64,000 bases of DNA from Granulosicoccus sp965214025 (GTDB lineage: Bacteria > Pseudomonadota > Gammaproteobacteria > Granulosicoccales > Granulosicoccaceae), in the NCBI GenBank assembly GCA_965214025.1, contig CBDCAW010000096.1, positions 31,031 to 95,030 on the forward strand. The letters run 5' to 3'. The notes beneath the pieces were generated by a model that was not told the DNA's origin, ran no database searches, and worked only from the letters and a program-made list of their open reading frames with translations. This document shows, in pieces, positions 8,670 to 17,319 of the stretch. Made by a program: the position numbers and the translations under genes. Each line of letters opens with the position of its first letter. The first letter of the stretch is position 1.

Positions 8670-9662
8670 CTACTTGATGAGACCGATATCCTTGGACAAG
8701 GTGGTGATCTCCGCGATCGATTCCGCCACATAGGCTTCGAATTCCTCACCGCTGATCACCAGCGGCTCGAGCCCATTCTTCTCCATGACCGCCTGCCACT
8801 CGTCGGAGGCCGTCATCTCCGAGATAGCGCCCGTCCAGTAGTCATAGGCCTCGTCGCTCATGTCGCCCGGCGCGTAGAAGCCGCGCCAGTTGGCACCGAC
8901 CACATCGATGCCCTGCTCCTTCGCAGTGGGAAAATCGCTGAAGTCACCGGGCAGGCGCTCGGGAGCGAGCACCGCGACCACACGTATGTCGCCCGAATCG
9001 ACGAAGCCCTTGGCTTCGGAGGCATCGCCGGTGAAGGCCTGCACGGAACCACCCAGCAACTGGGTGATGGCCTCGCCGCCGCCGTCGAAGGCAACGTACT
9101 TGATGGTACGAACATCCTCGATGCCGAAGGTGTCTGCGGCAAGCAGGACCTTGAGATGATCCCAGCCACCCACGGCGGAACCGCCGGCCACGGACACCGA
9201 AGTGGGGTCAGCCTTGATCTGCTCCATCAGCGCGGGCAGATCCTGGATCTCGCTGTCCTTCGCTACCGCGATGATGCCGTAGTCGGCGCCGACCGAGCCA
9301 AGCCAGCGCACCTGATCCATGGTGTTGCCCGGATAGGCGCCCTGGGCGAGCCGGGTGGCGGTCGATGACGAGGCCGCCACCACCAGGTCGTTATCGTCGG
9401 CGCGCTTGTTCACGACGGAGGCGAAAGCGACCCCGCCACCGCCACCATCCATGTTGGTGACCTGCAACGTGCCGGGTATCAGATCGAGATCCTGAAGCGT
9501 CTTGCCGACCTGACGGCAGGTGAAATCCCAACCGCCACCGGGGGAAGCCGGAGCGATACACTCGGGATTGCCAGGCTCGAAGGACTGAGCCTGCGCGGTG
9601 GTCGCGGCACCCAACGTGAAAGCGACGGCGACAATGGATCGGACGAGACCTGAACGTGACAT
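8670..9662 (-). CDS. tctC: Tct substrate-binding protein TctC (BUG family)
   Basis: Periplasmic solute receptor of the tripartite tricarboxylate transporter; 330 residues. The signal peptide VRSIVAVAFTLGAATTAQA is followed by mature protein beginning QSFEPGNPECIAPASPGGG. IAPASPGGGWD is the family's ligand-loop motif, and it carries a Cys pair (PEC..., FTC) as in citrate-type TctC rather than most BUG proteins. NMDGGGGGVAF and VAGGSAVGGWDHL are further conserved loops. Start ATG at 9662 follows GGAGAA. It is the first gene of tctCBA and divergent from tctDE, the arrangement known for citrate-induced Tct systems. The ligand is likely a tricarboxylate such as citrate, but that is inference. Confidence 0.93.
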   Translation of the reverse strand: MSRSGLVRSIVAVAFTLGAATTAQAQSFEPGNPECIAPASPGGGWDFTCRQVGKTLQDLDLIPGTLQVTNMDGGGGGVAFASVVNKRADDNDLVVAASSSTATRLAQGAYPGNTMDQVRWLGSVGADYGIIAVAKDSEIQDLPALMEQIKADPTSVSVAGGSAVGGWDHLKVLLAADTFGIEDVRTIKYVAFDGGGEAITQLLGGSVQAFTGDASEAKGFVDSGDIRVVAVLAPERLPGDFSDFPTAKEQGIDVVGANWRGFYAPGDMSDEAYDYWTGAISEMTASDEWQAVMEKNGLEPLVISGEEFEAYVAESIAEITTLSKDIGLIK

Positions 9663-9739
9663 GAAATTCTCCGTGGTAGGCGATCGGAACGGTCGGGCAG
9701 CTACGATTAAGGAGCGCCGGGAACAGATCCTTATATAAA

Positions 9740-9765
9740 CTGTCAAGCTGTCGCCAATCTGTCAA
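9740..9765. promoter_or_regulatory. Possible TctD operator: direct CTGTCAA repeats in the tctC-tctD intergenic region
   Basis: CTGTCAA occurs at 9740-9746 and 9759-9765, 19 bp apart, with a partial CTGTCG between. An AT-rich TTATATAA lies just left at 9731-9738 and could serve as a -10 element. Direct repeats about two turns apart in the divergent region of a regulated transporter suggest an OmpR-family binding site. This is inference from pattern only. Confidence 0.4.
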
Positions 9766-9776
9766 TTGGAGAAAAA

Positions 9777-10478
9777 ATGCCGGTGCGCCTGCTACTGATC
9801 GAGGATGCCGAAGACGTTGCCGAAGCCATCGTGGTCAACTTCCGCCGCCGCGGGGATGCAATCGATCACGTCGCCACCGCGGCGGCGGCGTGCAGCCATG
9901 TGGCGGCCCATGTATACGATGTGCTCGTCCTCGACATCGGCCTGCCCGATGGCGATGGCATCGAGTTGCTGAAGAGCTGGCGCCAGCAACGCAACACCAC
10001 GCCCGTGCTCGTGCTCACGGCCCGGCTCGGCATAGAGGATCGCGTGCAGTCGCTGGACCTCGGTGCTGACGATTATCTGGTCAAGCCGTTCGACATCCGC
10101 GAACTGGCTGCTCGTGTGCGGGCCCTGGCCAGGCGGGCGATCCCCGAGCGTACCGCACGCCTCGACTACGGTGGCCTGAGCATGGACCCGGCCGGCAGGA
10201 CCGTGTTCTCCGGCGATCGCGAAATACGTCTTTCCCGACGTGAGTTCAGCCTGCTGGAGGGGTTGATGGCAAATCGCGGCCGAGTGACGTCCAAGGAGCG
10301 TCTGTACGGTCGGATATTCGATTTCGACGAACAGGAAGTCGGCACCAACGCCATCGAGCTCTACGTGTCCAGGCTTCGGCGCAAACTGGCAGGCTCGGGG
10401 GTGTCGATCCGTACCCTGCGCGGCCTGGGTTACCAGATGGTGGCGGACGATGCGCCGGCGGCCCATGGGGGCCGGTAA
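9777..10478 (+). CDS. tctD: OmpR-family response regulator TctD
   Basis: DNA-binding response regulator expected to activate tctCBA when its kinase senses a carboxylate; 233 residues. The receiver domain starts VRLLLIEDAEDVAEAI; the phospho-acceptor is D53 in VLVLDIGLPDGDG and the switch lysine is K103 in DYLVKPFDIRELAARV. The C-terminal winged helix has LSRREFSLLEGLMANRG and ELYVSRLRRKL, typical of OmpR/PhoB. GGAG at 9768-9771 gives a good ribosome site. It is followed 9 nt later by tctE, forming an operon divergent from tctCBA. Confidence 0.93.
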   Translation: MPVRLLLIEDAEDVAEAIVVNFRRRGDAIDHVATAAAACSHVAAHVYDVLVLDIGLPDGDGIELLKSWRQQRNTTPVLVLTARLGIEDRVQSLDLGADDYLVKPFDIRELAARVRALARRAIPERTARLDYGGLSMDPAGRTVFSGDREIRLSRREFSLLEGLMANRGRVTSKERLYGRIFDFDEQEVGTNAIELYVSRLRRKLAGSGVSIRTLRGLGYQMVADDAPAAHGGR

Positions 10479-10487
10479 GTTGCCCGG

Positions 10488-11915
10488 ATGCAGGCGGGCC
10501 GGAAACCGTACGGGGCGACGAACCGCATGAGCGGGCGCCCTGGCTCGCTGGGTCGACGCCTCACGGTAGCCATCGCACTGGTACTGGCGGCAGGCGGTGT
10601 GATGGTCACGCTCGCCGCCCTCGCCTTCGGCCGTCACGCGTCCCGCGAGGCCTACGATCGCCTGCTCACAGGAGCTGCCAGTCAGATAGCGGGCAACGTA
10701 TTGCTACGCGACGGGCGCATTCAGGTCGACCTTCCCGTATCGGCCTTCGACCTGCTGGCGCTGGCCGAGGACGACCGGGTCTTCTACCGCGTGATCGACT
10801 CGGAAGGTGCGACGATCACCGGCTACGAAGAATTCGCCGCGCCCGAAACCCGCACGGCAGACCGGCAGTTCTACATGAGCGAATACCGCGGCGAATCGAT
10901 TCGAGCGCTCGCACTTCGACGACGCTTCGCCGAACGCACCTTCAGCGGCAGCGTGGACGTACTGGTGGCACACACCCTGCTGGCCCGTCGATCCCTGGCC
11001 TGGGAGATGGTCGCCAACGCATTGCTGGTGCTCGCCGTGGCCGGGGTCGCGATCATCGGGCTCGCCGTGTTCGCGATCCGTTCCGCCCTGCAACCGCTAC
11101 GGCGAATCGAGCGCGATCTGGCCCTGCGAGATCCGAAAGACCTCAACGCGCTGGATGTGCGGGTACCGCGAGAGTTGCAGACCGTGGTCGCGGTGATCAA
11201 CCGCTTCATGGGCAGGCTCGACGATCAGATGAACATCATGCGCAATCTCATCGCAGATTCTGCGCATCAGCTACGCACGCCGATCGCAGCGATACGCGCT
11301 CAGGCACAACTGGCCGCCGATGAGACCGATCCCGAGCGGCTACGCGGTATCGTTGCCCATATCCACACGCGCTCGGTGGGCCTGAGCCAGCTGACGGACC
11401 AGCTTCTGAACCACGCGATGATCATCCACCGTGCCGATTCGGCACCGCTGATGCCACTGGACCTGCGCACGGTTGCCATGCGCAGCGCGGATGACTTCGA
11501 CCAGACACTCGCCGGCGTACCTGTCAGGCTGGATCTGGAGCTGCCCGAATTTCCCGTGATGCTGGACGGTGATGCACTGTCGTTGATCGAGGCCTGCAAG
11601 AACCTGGTGAACAATGCGCGCACACATGGCGTGCCTCCGATTACCCTGGTTGTGCTGCATGAGGCAGGTGTGGCCTGCCTGACGGTTCGTGATCGCGGCC
11701 GAGGCATCCCGGCGGATCGCTCGCAACGACTGGACAGCCGCTTTCGTCGTACCGGTGACAGACGCGACAGAGGCACCGGCCTTGGCCTGTCTATCGCCAA
11801 CGAGGTGGTTCAGGCTCACTGCGGCGTGCTTCGCTTCAGCTTCACCGATGCGCAGGAGTTCGAAGCGACGATGGCCTTTCCCGATGCCGCGACGAAGACG
11901 GGAAGCAAAACGTGA
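10488..11915 (+). CDS. tctE: Sensor histidine kinase TctE
   Basis: Inner-membrane kinase partner of TctD; 475 residues from the ATG at 10488, with an alternative start at 10527 (MSGRPGSLGRRLT). A first membrane segment (about 25-48) and a second (about 170-195) enclose a periplasmic sensor domain like those of TctE/2CSK kinases. A HAMP-like linker follows. The H-box is DSAHQLRTPIAAIRAQ with H260; the N-box is EACKNLVNNARTHG; G-boxes are VRDRGRGIP and GTGLGLSIANEVV. All catalytic elements are intact. The gene after it encodes a periplasmic binding protein that may feed the same sensor. Confidence 0.92.
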   Translation: MQAGRKPYGATNRMSGRPGSLGRRLTVAIALVLAAGGVMVTLAALAFGRHASREAYDRLLTGAASQIAGNVLLRDGRIQVDLPVSAFDLLALAEDDRVFYRVIDSEGATITGYEEFAAPETRTADRQFYMSEYRGESIRALALRRRFAERTFSGSVDVLVAHTLLARRSLAWEMVANALLVLAVAGVAIIGLAVFAIRSALQPLRRIERDLALRDPKDLNALDVRVPRELQTVVAVINRFMGRLDDQMNIMRNLIADSAHQLRTPIAAIRAQAQLAADETDPERLRGIVAHIHTRSVGLSQLTDQLLNHAMIIHRADSAPLMPLDLRTVAMRSADDFDQTLAGVPVRLDLELPEFPVMLDGDALSLIEACKNLVNNARTHGVPPITLVVLHEAGVACLTVRDRGRGIPADRSQRLDSRFRRTGDRRDRGTGLGLSIANEVVQAHCGVLRFSFTDAQEFEATMAFPDAATKTGSKT

Positions 11916-11976
11916 AGCCGGTGGTTCTCCCACCTGACGATGACAGGTTCGGCATCATGACGCGGAAGGGTTACTG

Positions 11977-13038
11977 TTGATCATCCGGATCGCCGCGCTC
12001 ATCCTGCTGCACGCCGCCTTCACGACATCGTCGCCGGCGCATGCGCAGGAAGCCGTAGTCGACTACGGCCCTGTGGCCACAGCACCTCGACTGTTGGTCA
12101 AGGGGACCACCGACATCAGTGTCTTCGGTCAGGTGCTGACGGCTTTCTCGGAGGCATTTCCGCAGATACCCCTTCGCTATGAGCAGTGGGCATCCAATGC
12201 ACTGTACCGGCAGGCGGACGAGGCCTGTCGTGAGGGCCGTGCCAGCGCAGATCTGTTGATCAGCTCGGCCATGGACCATCTGGTGAAGCTGGTCAACGAT
12301 GGTTGTGCAAGGCCACACACCTCGGCCCTGACCGAGCAACTCGAACCGGATCTGAACTGGCGTGACGAGGCATTCGGCATAACGCGGGAACCGGCGGTGA
12401 TGGTCTACAACCGCCAACTGGTATCAGCCGACGAAGCGCCATCGTCCCGTTTCGACCTGATCGATCTGCTACGCCCTGCCGACAGCCGCTTCATCGGCAA
12501 GGTGGCCACCTACGATATCGAGCAGTCCGGGCTCGGTTATCTGTTCGCCTTCGCCGATGCCCAGCAGGCCACGACCTTCGGGGCCATGCTTGAGGCGTTC
12601 GGTCGTACGGGCGCGAAGTCCACCTGCTGTTCCGCTGAAATCATCGATGCCGTGGCGCAGGGGCGTTACCTGATCGCGTACAACATGCTCGGCTCCTACG
12701 CCCTGGCCCGTGCCGCCACGGATCCGCGCATCGTCGTGGTCGCTCCGGAGGACTACACGCTCCTGCTGGCCCGGGCGGCAATGATCCCGCGCGCGAGCGC
12801 TCAGCCTGGCGCGGCGGCCACGCTACTGGATTTCCTGCTTTCCGAACCCGGTACTGAAGCGTTGCGACGTGCCCGCCTGGTGATATCACTGGAAGATGCC
12901 GATGGTACCGACCTCGAGATTCCCGGCGGATCAGAGTCTGTGCTGCGGCAGATTCCGTTGTCGCCTCGCCTGCTCGTCGGCCTGGATCAGGAAAGACGGC
13001 GGCTATTCATCGAGCAATGGCGCGCGAAGATGGATTGA
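11977..13038 (+). CDS. Periplasmic ABC-type solute-binding protein next to tctDE
   Basis: Predicted exported binding protein (iron/molybdate/spermidine-like type II fold), 353 residues. The start is TTG at 11977 after GGAAGGG; the leader IIRIAALILLHAAFTTSSPAHA ends in an AxA cleavage site. The mature part has LLVKGTTDISVFGQVLTAF, LLISSAMDHLVKLV and AYNMLGSYALAR, consistent with a bilobed binder. No ABC permease or ATPase lies nearby. It follows tctE by about 60 nt on the same strand, and similar orphan binders accompany TctE-type kinases elsewhere, so a role as ligand-presenting co-sensor is plausible (inference). A binding protein for a distant ABC transporter is the alternative. Confidence 0.75.
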   Translation: MIIRIAALILLHAAFTTSSPAHAQEAVVDYGPVATAPRLLVKGTTDISVFGQVLTAFSEAFPQIPLRYEQWASNALYRQADEACREGRASADLLISSAMDHLVKLVNDGCARPHTSALTEQLEPDLNWRDEAFGITREPAVMVYNRQLVSADEAPSSRFDLIDLLRPADSRFIGKVATYDIEQSGLGYLFAFADAQQATTFGAMLEAFGRTGAKSTCCSAEIIDAVAQGRYLIAYNMLGSYALARAATDPRIVVVAPEDYTLLLARAAMIPRASAQPGAAATLLDFLLSEPGTEALRRARLVISLEDADGTDLEIPGGSESVLRQIPLSPRLLVGLDQERRRLFIEQWRAKMD

Positions 13039-13046
13039 TGGATGGC

Positions 13047-14225
13047 TCACGGTAAATCGAAGTCGTATCGAAAGCCCAGCCTCAGAGTAGCGGCGGCGGT
13101 ACGGAACCGGTCAGTGGTGTACGCGGTGTAGAGCAACCACAAGCGGTTGAGCATGGGATGACGACTGTACTCGACTCCCGCATTCAGCGACCAGCCACCC
13201 TGCAGACGGTAGGCCCACCAGGCACTGAGCGAGTGATTGTCCAGGATAGGTTCCATATCACGCTCACGAAGCCGATCGTCGATCCGCCCGCGCACGAAGC
13301 GCTGGTAATGATAGCCGATGCCGACGACCGAACGCGGAGTCGTGCGCTGCCACTGAAAACCGAGCTGACCGTAATTGCTCTCATTGATGAAGTCAGCCCG
13401 TGTGTCGAAGTCGAATTCATTCTCGAAGCTTGCAAGGCTTGCGTAGGTGCGGCTGAAGCTCAGCACGCTCTTGCACGGTTGGGCCAGCCTCACGCTGGCA
13501 CCGGATGATGACGCATCGACGTCGTATCGGCAATCGTCGGCGTCTGTGACGCTGCCGCTGAAACCCTCGAAATTCGACAATGCACGTCCGGCACCCAGGT
13601 AGGCGGAAACCCGAGCTGAATATCGGAGTGCCTTGGTTGCAATCAGGTTGCCCTGCAGATGCCAGTCGCGCGAGTCATTCAATCGCGCAGAGGTAATCAG
13701 AAGATCATCGTAGTTCGTGTACGAATTCTTCTCGAGCGCACCGGCACGGTTGGTACCGACGGAGCTTGCGGCGCTCAACGAAATACCGTCAGGCCGTACC
13801 CGAAACCGGTAGTCCGCTGAGGCATCCCACGAGGTCAGGGTGTAGATATCGCGTTTGGACGTGATTTGCCGTGACGTGGCACCTGCCGAAAAACGCAACG
13901 CAGATGTGGGCCTGTAACTCAGTGCGAGGTTGCCGGCAACATAGCGTTGACGTCGTGAAACAGAGTCGAAACCACCACCGGTGGCATGTGGCTCGTATTC
14001 CACCCGGTCACCGACAGACTCGCCTCCGATATCGAAGGACCAGCTCTTGATCGACCCGCCCGCCGGCCAGTGGACGCCTACCGGCCCGCCGTCGATGGCC
14101 GAGGATACCGGTGTGGCAAGCAAACAGATCAATCCGCCGAGAAGCGGGCAGTACCGCAGCCTGCGAGTCTGCAGCGAAAGGCGGAAGGCGCTGGTCGAGC
14201 ATCCATTCATTCGACGAGGAACCAT
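13047..14225 (-). CDS. Hypothetical outer-membrane beta-barrel protein
   Basis: I do not recognise a named family. It has 392 residues from the ATG at 14225 (GTG 14228 and ATG 14210 are alternatives). A basic N-terminus and LLGGLICLLATPVSSA look like a signal peptide. The rest is a series of amphipathic alternating strands, for example RYVAGNLALSYRPTSALRF, LRYSARVSAYLGAG, YGQLGFQWQRT and SVVGIGYHYQRFV, ending in AATLRLGFRYDFDLP. This is the pattern of an outer-membrane barrel of perhaps 14-18 strands. It is tail-to-tail with the binding-protein gene and upstream lies a putative lipoprotein on the same strand. Confidence 0.6.
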   Translation of the reverse strand: MVPRRMNGCSTSAFRLSLQTRRLRYCPLLGGLICLLATPVSSAIDGGPVGVHWPAGGSIKSWSFDIGGESVGDRVEYEPHATGGGFDSVSRRQRYVAGNLALSYRPTSALRFSAGATSRQITSKRDIYTLTSWDASADYRFRVRPDGISLSAASSVGTNRAGALEKNSYTNYDDLLITSARLNDSRDWHLQGNLIATKALRYSARVSAYLGAGRALSNFEGFSGSVTDADDCRYDVDASSSGASVRLAQPCKSVLSFSRTYASLASFENEFDFDTRADFINESNYGQLGFQWQRTTPRSVVGIGYHYQRFVRGRIDDRLRERDMEPILDNHSLSAWWAYRLQGGWSLNAGVEYSRHPMLNRLWLLYTAYTTDRFRTAAATLRLGFRYDFDLP

Positions 14226-14351
14226 CACGTGAGATGAAAATGACGATGGGGGGTGAAAGGCAACCAGCCTGCTTCACATGCTAGCGGCCCCTCGATGCCA
14301 TAATTCAGTCTTCCGAGTCATGACGTCGAAGGGCCACTAGAGCATCAGCCG

Positions 14352-15806
14352 CTAGCGGAAGCTGGCATAACCCTGGAAACCTTCACCGGTAACCGACTGG
14401 CCGCCAGCGTCTATGGAGAACGCTTTCGGACTGGTGAGGTTGTCGCCGTTCTTCTGATTGATTCTCAGGCCGCCGACGATCATGGTCACCTTGTAGTTGC
14501 CGTCACTGTCGAAGAACCCGTCGATGTCCTGATCGGCCAGTCGCTTCTCGATATCGTCGAGGTCGATCTTCACGAAGTCGTTCCCACTGGAGAAGGTCTT
14601 CTCACCGTTGACCTTGAAGGTGGCATCGGTTTCTGTGCCATCCAGTTCAGTGGCATTCACGTTCATCGTCGAACTCTGCGGTACCTTGATCACCATGCTG
14701 CCCACATTCCCTTCCGTCATGGACAGGCGTGCATCGCTCGTGGCTACGGAAAGCACTCGTGCGTCGCCCGTGCCGACCGCTTCGAGCTTGAAGCCGAGCT
14801 GGATCTTCGCTTCGTTCAGTGTCGTGTTGATGGTCAGACCGGCCTTCTCGATACCGACAGCGGCAACCTGCTTGCCCACGCTGACGTTGTAGAGTTCACC
14901 CGTCGGTGTACTCGATTCGAACTCCGTCAGTGAATAGGTATTCTCGACACCCGTCTCGTTCCTGAAGGTCACCTCGATCAAATTGCGATCAACCGTCAGT
15001 GCCGGATTCGAACCTGTTTTCTGGGTCCCGTCGAGATCCCGGGCTTCTTCGACCGCTCGATTCAGATCTTGCACGGAGGTAACCGCTGCGTTGATGCCGG
15101 CTTGATCTTTCCCCAACGCCGGCTTGACCTTGGCAAGTTCCACATTCAATCGGCTGAGCGTCTCGGTCAGATTTTCGCTCAGGGAAACCGTGGCGCCCGT
15201 GTCATTGGCTGCCTTGAGACTGGCGGCGAACGTATTCATCACGAGGGAATAGTCCTCGGTGGTGCTGGCGAACTCCTTGATCACGTTGTTGACCTGTGCG
15301 TTGAGCTTGCTGTACTTCAGGTTGTTGAGCTCAGCCGGGTTGACGGACAGATCGAGCTTGCCGTCGAAGTTCAGGGACTTGCCGACGGTTTCCACCGATG
15401 TGGCGAAATTCGCGGGGTCGTAGACACCGTTGGTCGATGAAATGGCCACGGCGAGCGTGGATAGCGGCGTGACGAAGTCGAGGGTGGCAGGGCCCCTGAG
15501 CTCACCGACGAACACTTCGCCACCGGTGGTTGCATTCTCATCGAAGCCGACATCCTGACCACCACTGATGCGAAACAGTTGCGTGCCCGCTGGGCAACTG
15601 AAGCGGCCGGCAGCTGCCGTCGTGCCGCGCATGGCGTCATCGCAGAAAACTGTGGCGCCAACGATGTAACCATCGATTGCCTGTGCTTGCTCGGCGCCGG
15701 GGCCACTGGAACCACTGGAGCCACCGCCGCAGGCACTGGCCAGCAGACCACCGAGGGCGACTGCTGCGCCCAACACTCGTACAGGGTCAGACACGAATCT
15801 TGTCAT
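14352..15806 (-). CDS. Putative lipoprotein of unknown function
   Basis: 484 residues. The N-terminus MTRFVSDPVRVLGAAVALG leads to a lipobox LLASAC followed by a GGGSSGSSGPG linker, so lipidation and export are likely. It then has IDGYIVGATVFCDDAMRG, the kind of carboxypeptidase-regulatory-like or DUF-type strand seen in many marine surface lipoproteins, followed by an alpha-helical middle (AELNNLKYSKLNAQVNNVI) and a beta-rich C-terminus. IDLDDIEKRLADQDIDGFFD and DSDGNY resemble calcium-binding Asp-rich loops. No family is recognised. Probably transcribed with the downstream barrel gene, about 125 nt away. Confidence 0.6.
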   Translation of the reverse strand: MTRFVSDPVRVLGAAVALGGLLASACGGGSSGSSGPGAEQAQAIDGYIVGATVFCDDAMRGTTAAAGRFSCPAGTQLFRISGGQDVGFDENATTGGEVFVGELRGPATLDFVTPLSTLAVAISSTNGVYDPANFATSVETVGKSLNFDGKLDLSVNPAELNNLKYSKLNAQVNNVIKEFASTTEDYSLVMNTFAASLKAANDTGATVSLSENLTETLSRLNVELAKVKPALGKDQAGINAAVTSVQDLNRAVEEARDLDGTQKTGSNPALTVDRNLIEVTFRNETGVENTYSLTEFESSTPTGELYNVSVGKQVAAVGIEKAGLTINTTLNEAKIQLGFKLEAVGTGDARVLSVATSDARLSMTEGNVGSMVIKVPQSSTMNVNATELDGTETDATFKVNGEKTFSSGNDFVKIDLDDIEKRLADQDIDGFFDSDGNYKVTMIVGGLRINQKNGDNLTSPKAFSIDAGGQSVTGEGFQGYASFR

Positions 15807-15921
15807 TTGTAGGTACTACCGGTTTGCTTTAAGGAATTTGCAAGATTGCATTTTCTGTACCATGAACCATCACGCCTTTTCCGCTATTGGAAACACGGCG
15901 GCACATCGTGGATAGAACTGA

Positions 15922-17283
15922 ATGAAGATGCGTTTCCTGTGCCTGTCGCTGGTCTTAGGGTTCGTCTGGTTGGGCTCCGCGGCGCTCGCCGACATGCGAT
16001 CGCGTTCGGCCCACGAGCGCCTGATCGAGCACCTGGACGGCATCGGCGGGCTCCGTCTGCAAGCGGTGTCCTACACGCCGGGTGTGCCATCCAGCATGGC
16101 AATAACGCAAGTCAGTCTCCCTGTGGCCCTGCCCGGCAGCGGTGCCAAGGCGGGGCGAGGCACCCCTGCCCCTGTCGTGTTTCGTCTGCGCCATGTCATC
16201 CAGCCCGTAGCATCGACAGCTGATCTGCCTGCAGAGGTGCGCGTCGTTACCACACTTCTCACAGACAAGGCTGATGAAAGGGTTCGGCAGTTCGCAGCGG
16301 CTTTCGACGCGGATCAGCCCTTCGTTCTGGAATCCGGCATCCGCCCGGGAGGTGAAGCCGTTCACGACCTCAGCGTCGGATCAGTGACCTGGCAGACATC
16401 ATCCGGGCCAGGGCGATTCGAGGGGGCCAACTACCGCATGAAAAGCAAGCCGAGCGGTGATTTCGAAGGTACGGGGCAGCTCAGCGGCGGGACGTTGTCA
16501 TTACCGGATCGTACCCGGTTGGATTTCACGAATATCGACCAGCAGTTTTCCGGCAAGCGTGCGAGCGATGGATCATTCAGCACAGATCACTTGTTTCGCG
16601 TGGCATCGATGGCATGGACGGGACAGGCACAGGACCAACCGATACGCGCCAGAGATCTGACACTCGAGCTGAACGCACGGCGCACCGGTGAACAAGTGGA
16701 TGGGACCGTGCAGCTGGCCAGCGATGCGATAGACATCGCATGGCCGATCGAGCGACTGGACCTGGAAATGAGGATGACCAATCTGGCGATGCAGGGCAGC
16801 CGTGGCTGGCTGTCGCTCTTCGACACCTGGTTTGCGCCCTTGCGGCCTGACGCATCCGGCCCTGACGACACCCTGCCCCGACAGGCAGATCATGGCTGGT
16901 TCACCTTTCTCGAAGAGTTTCTGGTTCCGGGCACCTCCGCCACGTTGGACGTGAAACTGGGCAACCGAAACGGGGCTCTTCATGCTCTGACGGAACTGTT
17001 GTTCCGCGGTGACGGCTCCGTGAATGGCTTCGACTCGATCAATGCGGTAGGTGATCTGCTAGCCGCCATCAAGGGCACGATGACTCTCAGCGCCGATGCC
17101 GACACCTTCAACGGCACACCCATTGCTGCATTGCTGGCAAGCCCGTTGGCCTCACAGGCCATAGACTTCGACGGTACTTCCTATCGCAGTGAGCTGGTGC
17201 TCGCCGATCAGGTACTGACGATCAACGACATGCCGGTACCCTTGCAATTCCTGCTGGCGGATTTCCTGGCGCGTCCGCTGTGA
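15922..17283 (+). CDS. Exported DUF945 (YdgA-like) family protein
   Basis: 453 residues. The signal-like N-terminus is KMRFLCLSLVLGFVWLGSAALA. The body alternates beta strands and long polar loops, with a C-terminal sequence KLGNRNGALHALTELLFRG and a terminal ADQVLTINDMPVPLQFLLADFL, consistent with the DUF945/YdgA group of periplasmic AsmA-like proteins of unknown role. Assignment is by overall look and is moderate. It precedes manC by 36 nt and could share a transcript. The 115-nt gap to the divergent lipoprotein gene is AT-richer and presumably holds both promoters. Confidence 0.6.
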   Translation: MKMRFLCLSLVLGFVWLGSAALADMRSRSAHERLIEHLDGIGGLRLQAVSYTPGVPSSMAITQVSLPVALPGSGAKAGRGTPAPVVFRLRHVIQPVASTADLPAEVRVVTTLLTDKADERVRQFAAAFDADQPFVLESGIRPGGEAVHDLSVGSVTWQTSSGPGRFEGANYRMKSKPSGDFEGTGQLSGGTLSLPDRTRLDFTNIDQQFSGKRASDGSFSTDHLFRVASMAWTGQAQDQPIRARDLTLELNARRTGEQVDGTVQLASDAIDIAWPIERLDLEMRMTNLAMQGSRGWLSLFDTWFAPLRPDASGPDDTLPRQADHGWFTFLEEFLVPGTSATLDVKLGNRNGALHALTELLFRGDGSVNGFDSINAVGDLLAAIKGTMTLSADADTFNGTPIAALLASPLASQAIDFDGTSYRSELVLADQVLTINDMPVPLQFLLADFLARPL

Positions 17284-17319
17284 CGGAGGCGGTACGCCGG
17301 AGCTGTGGAAGACTGATCA

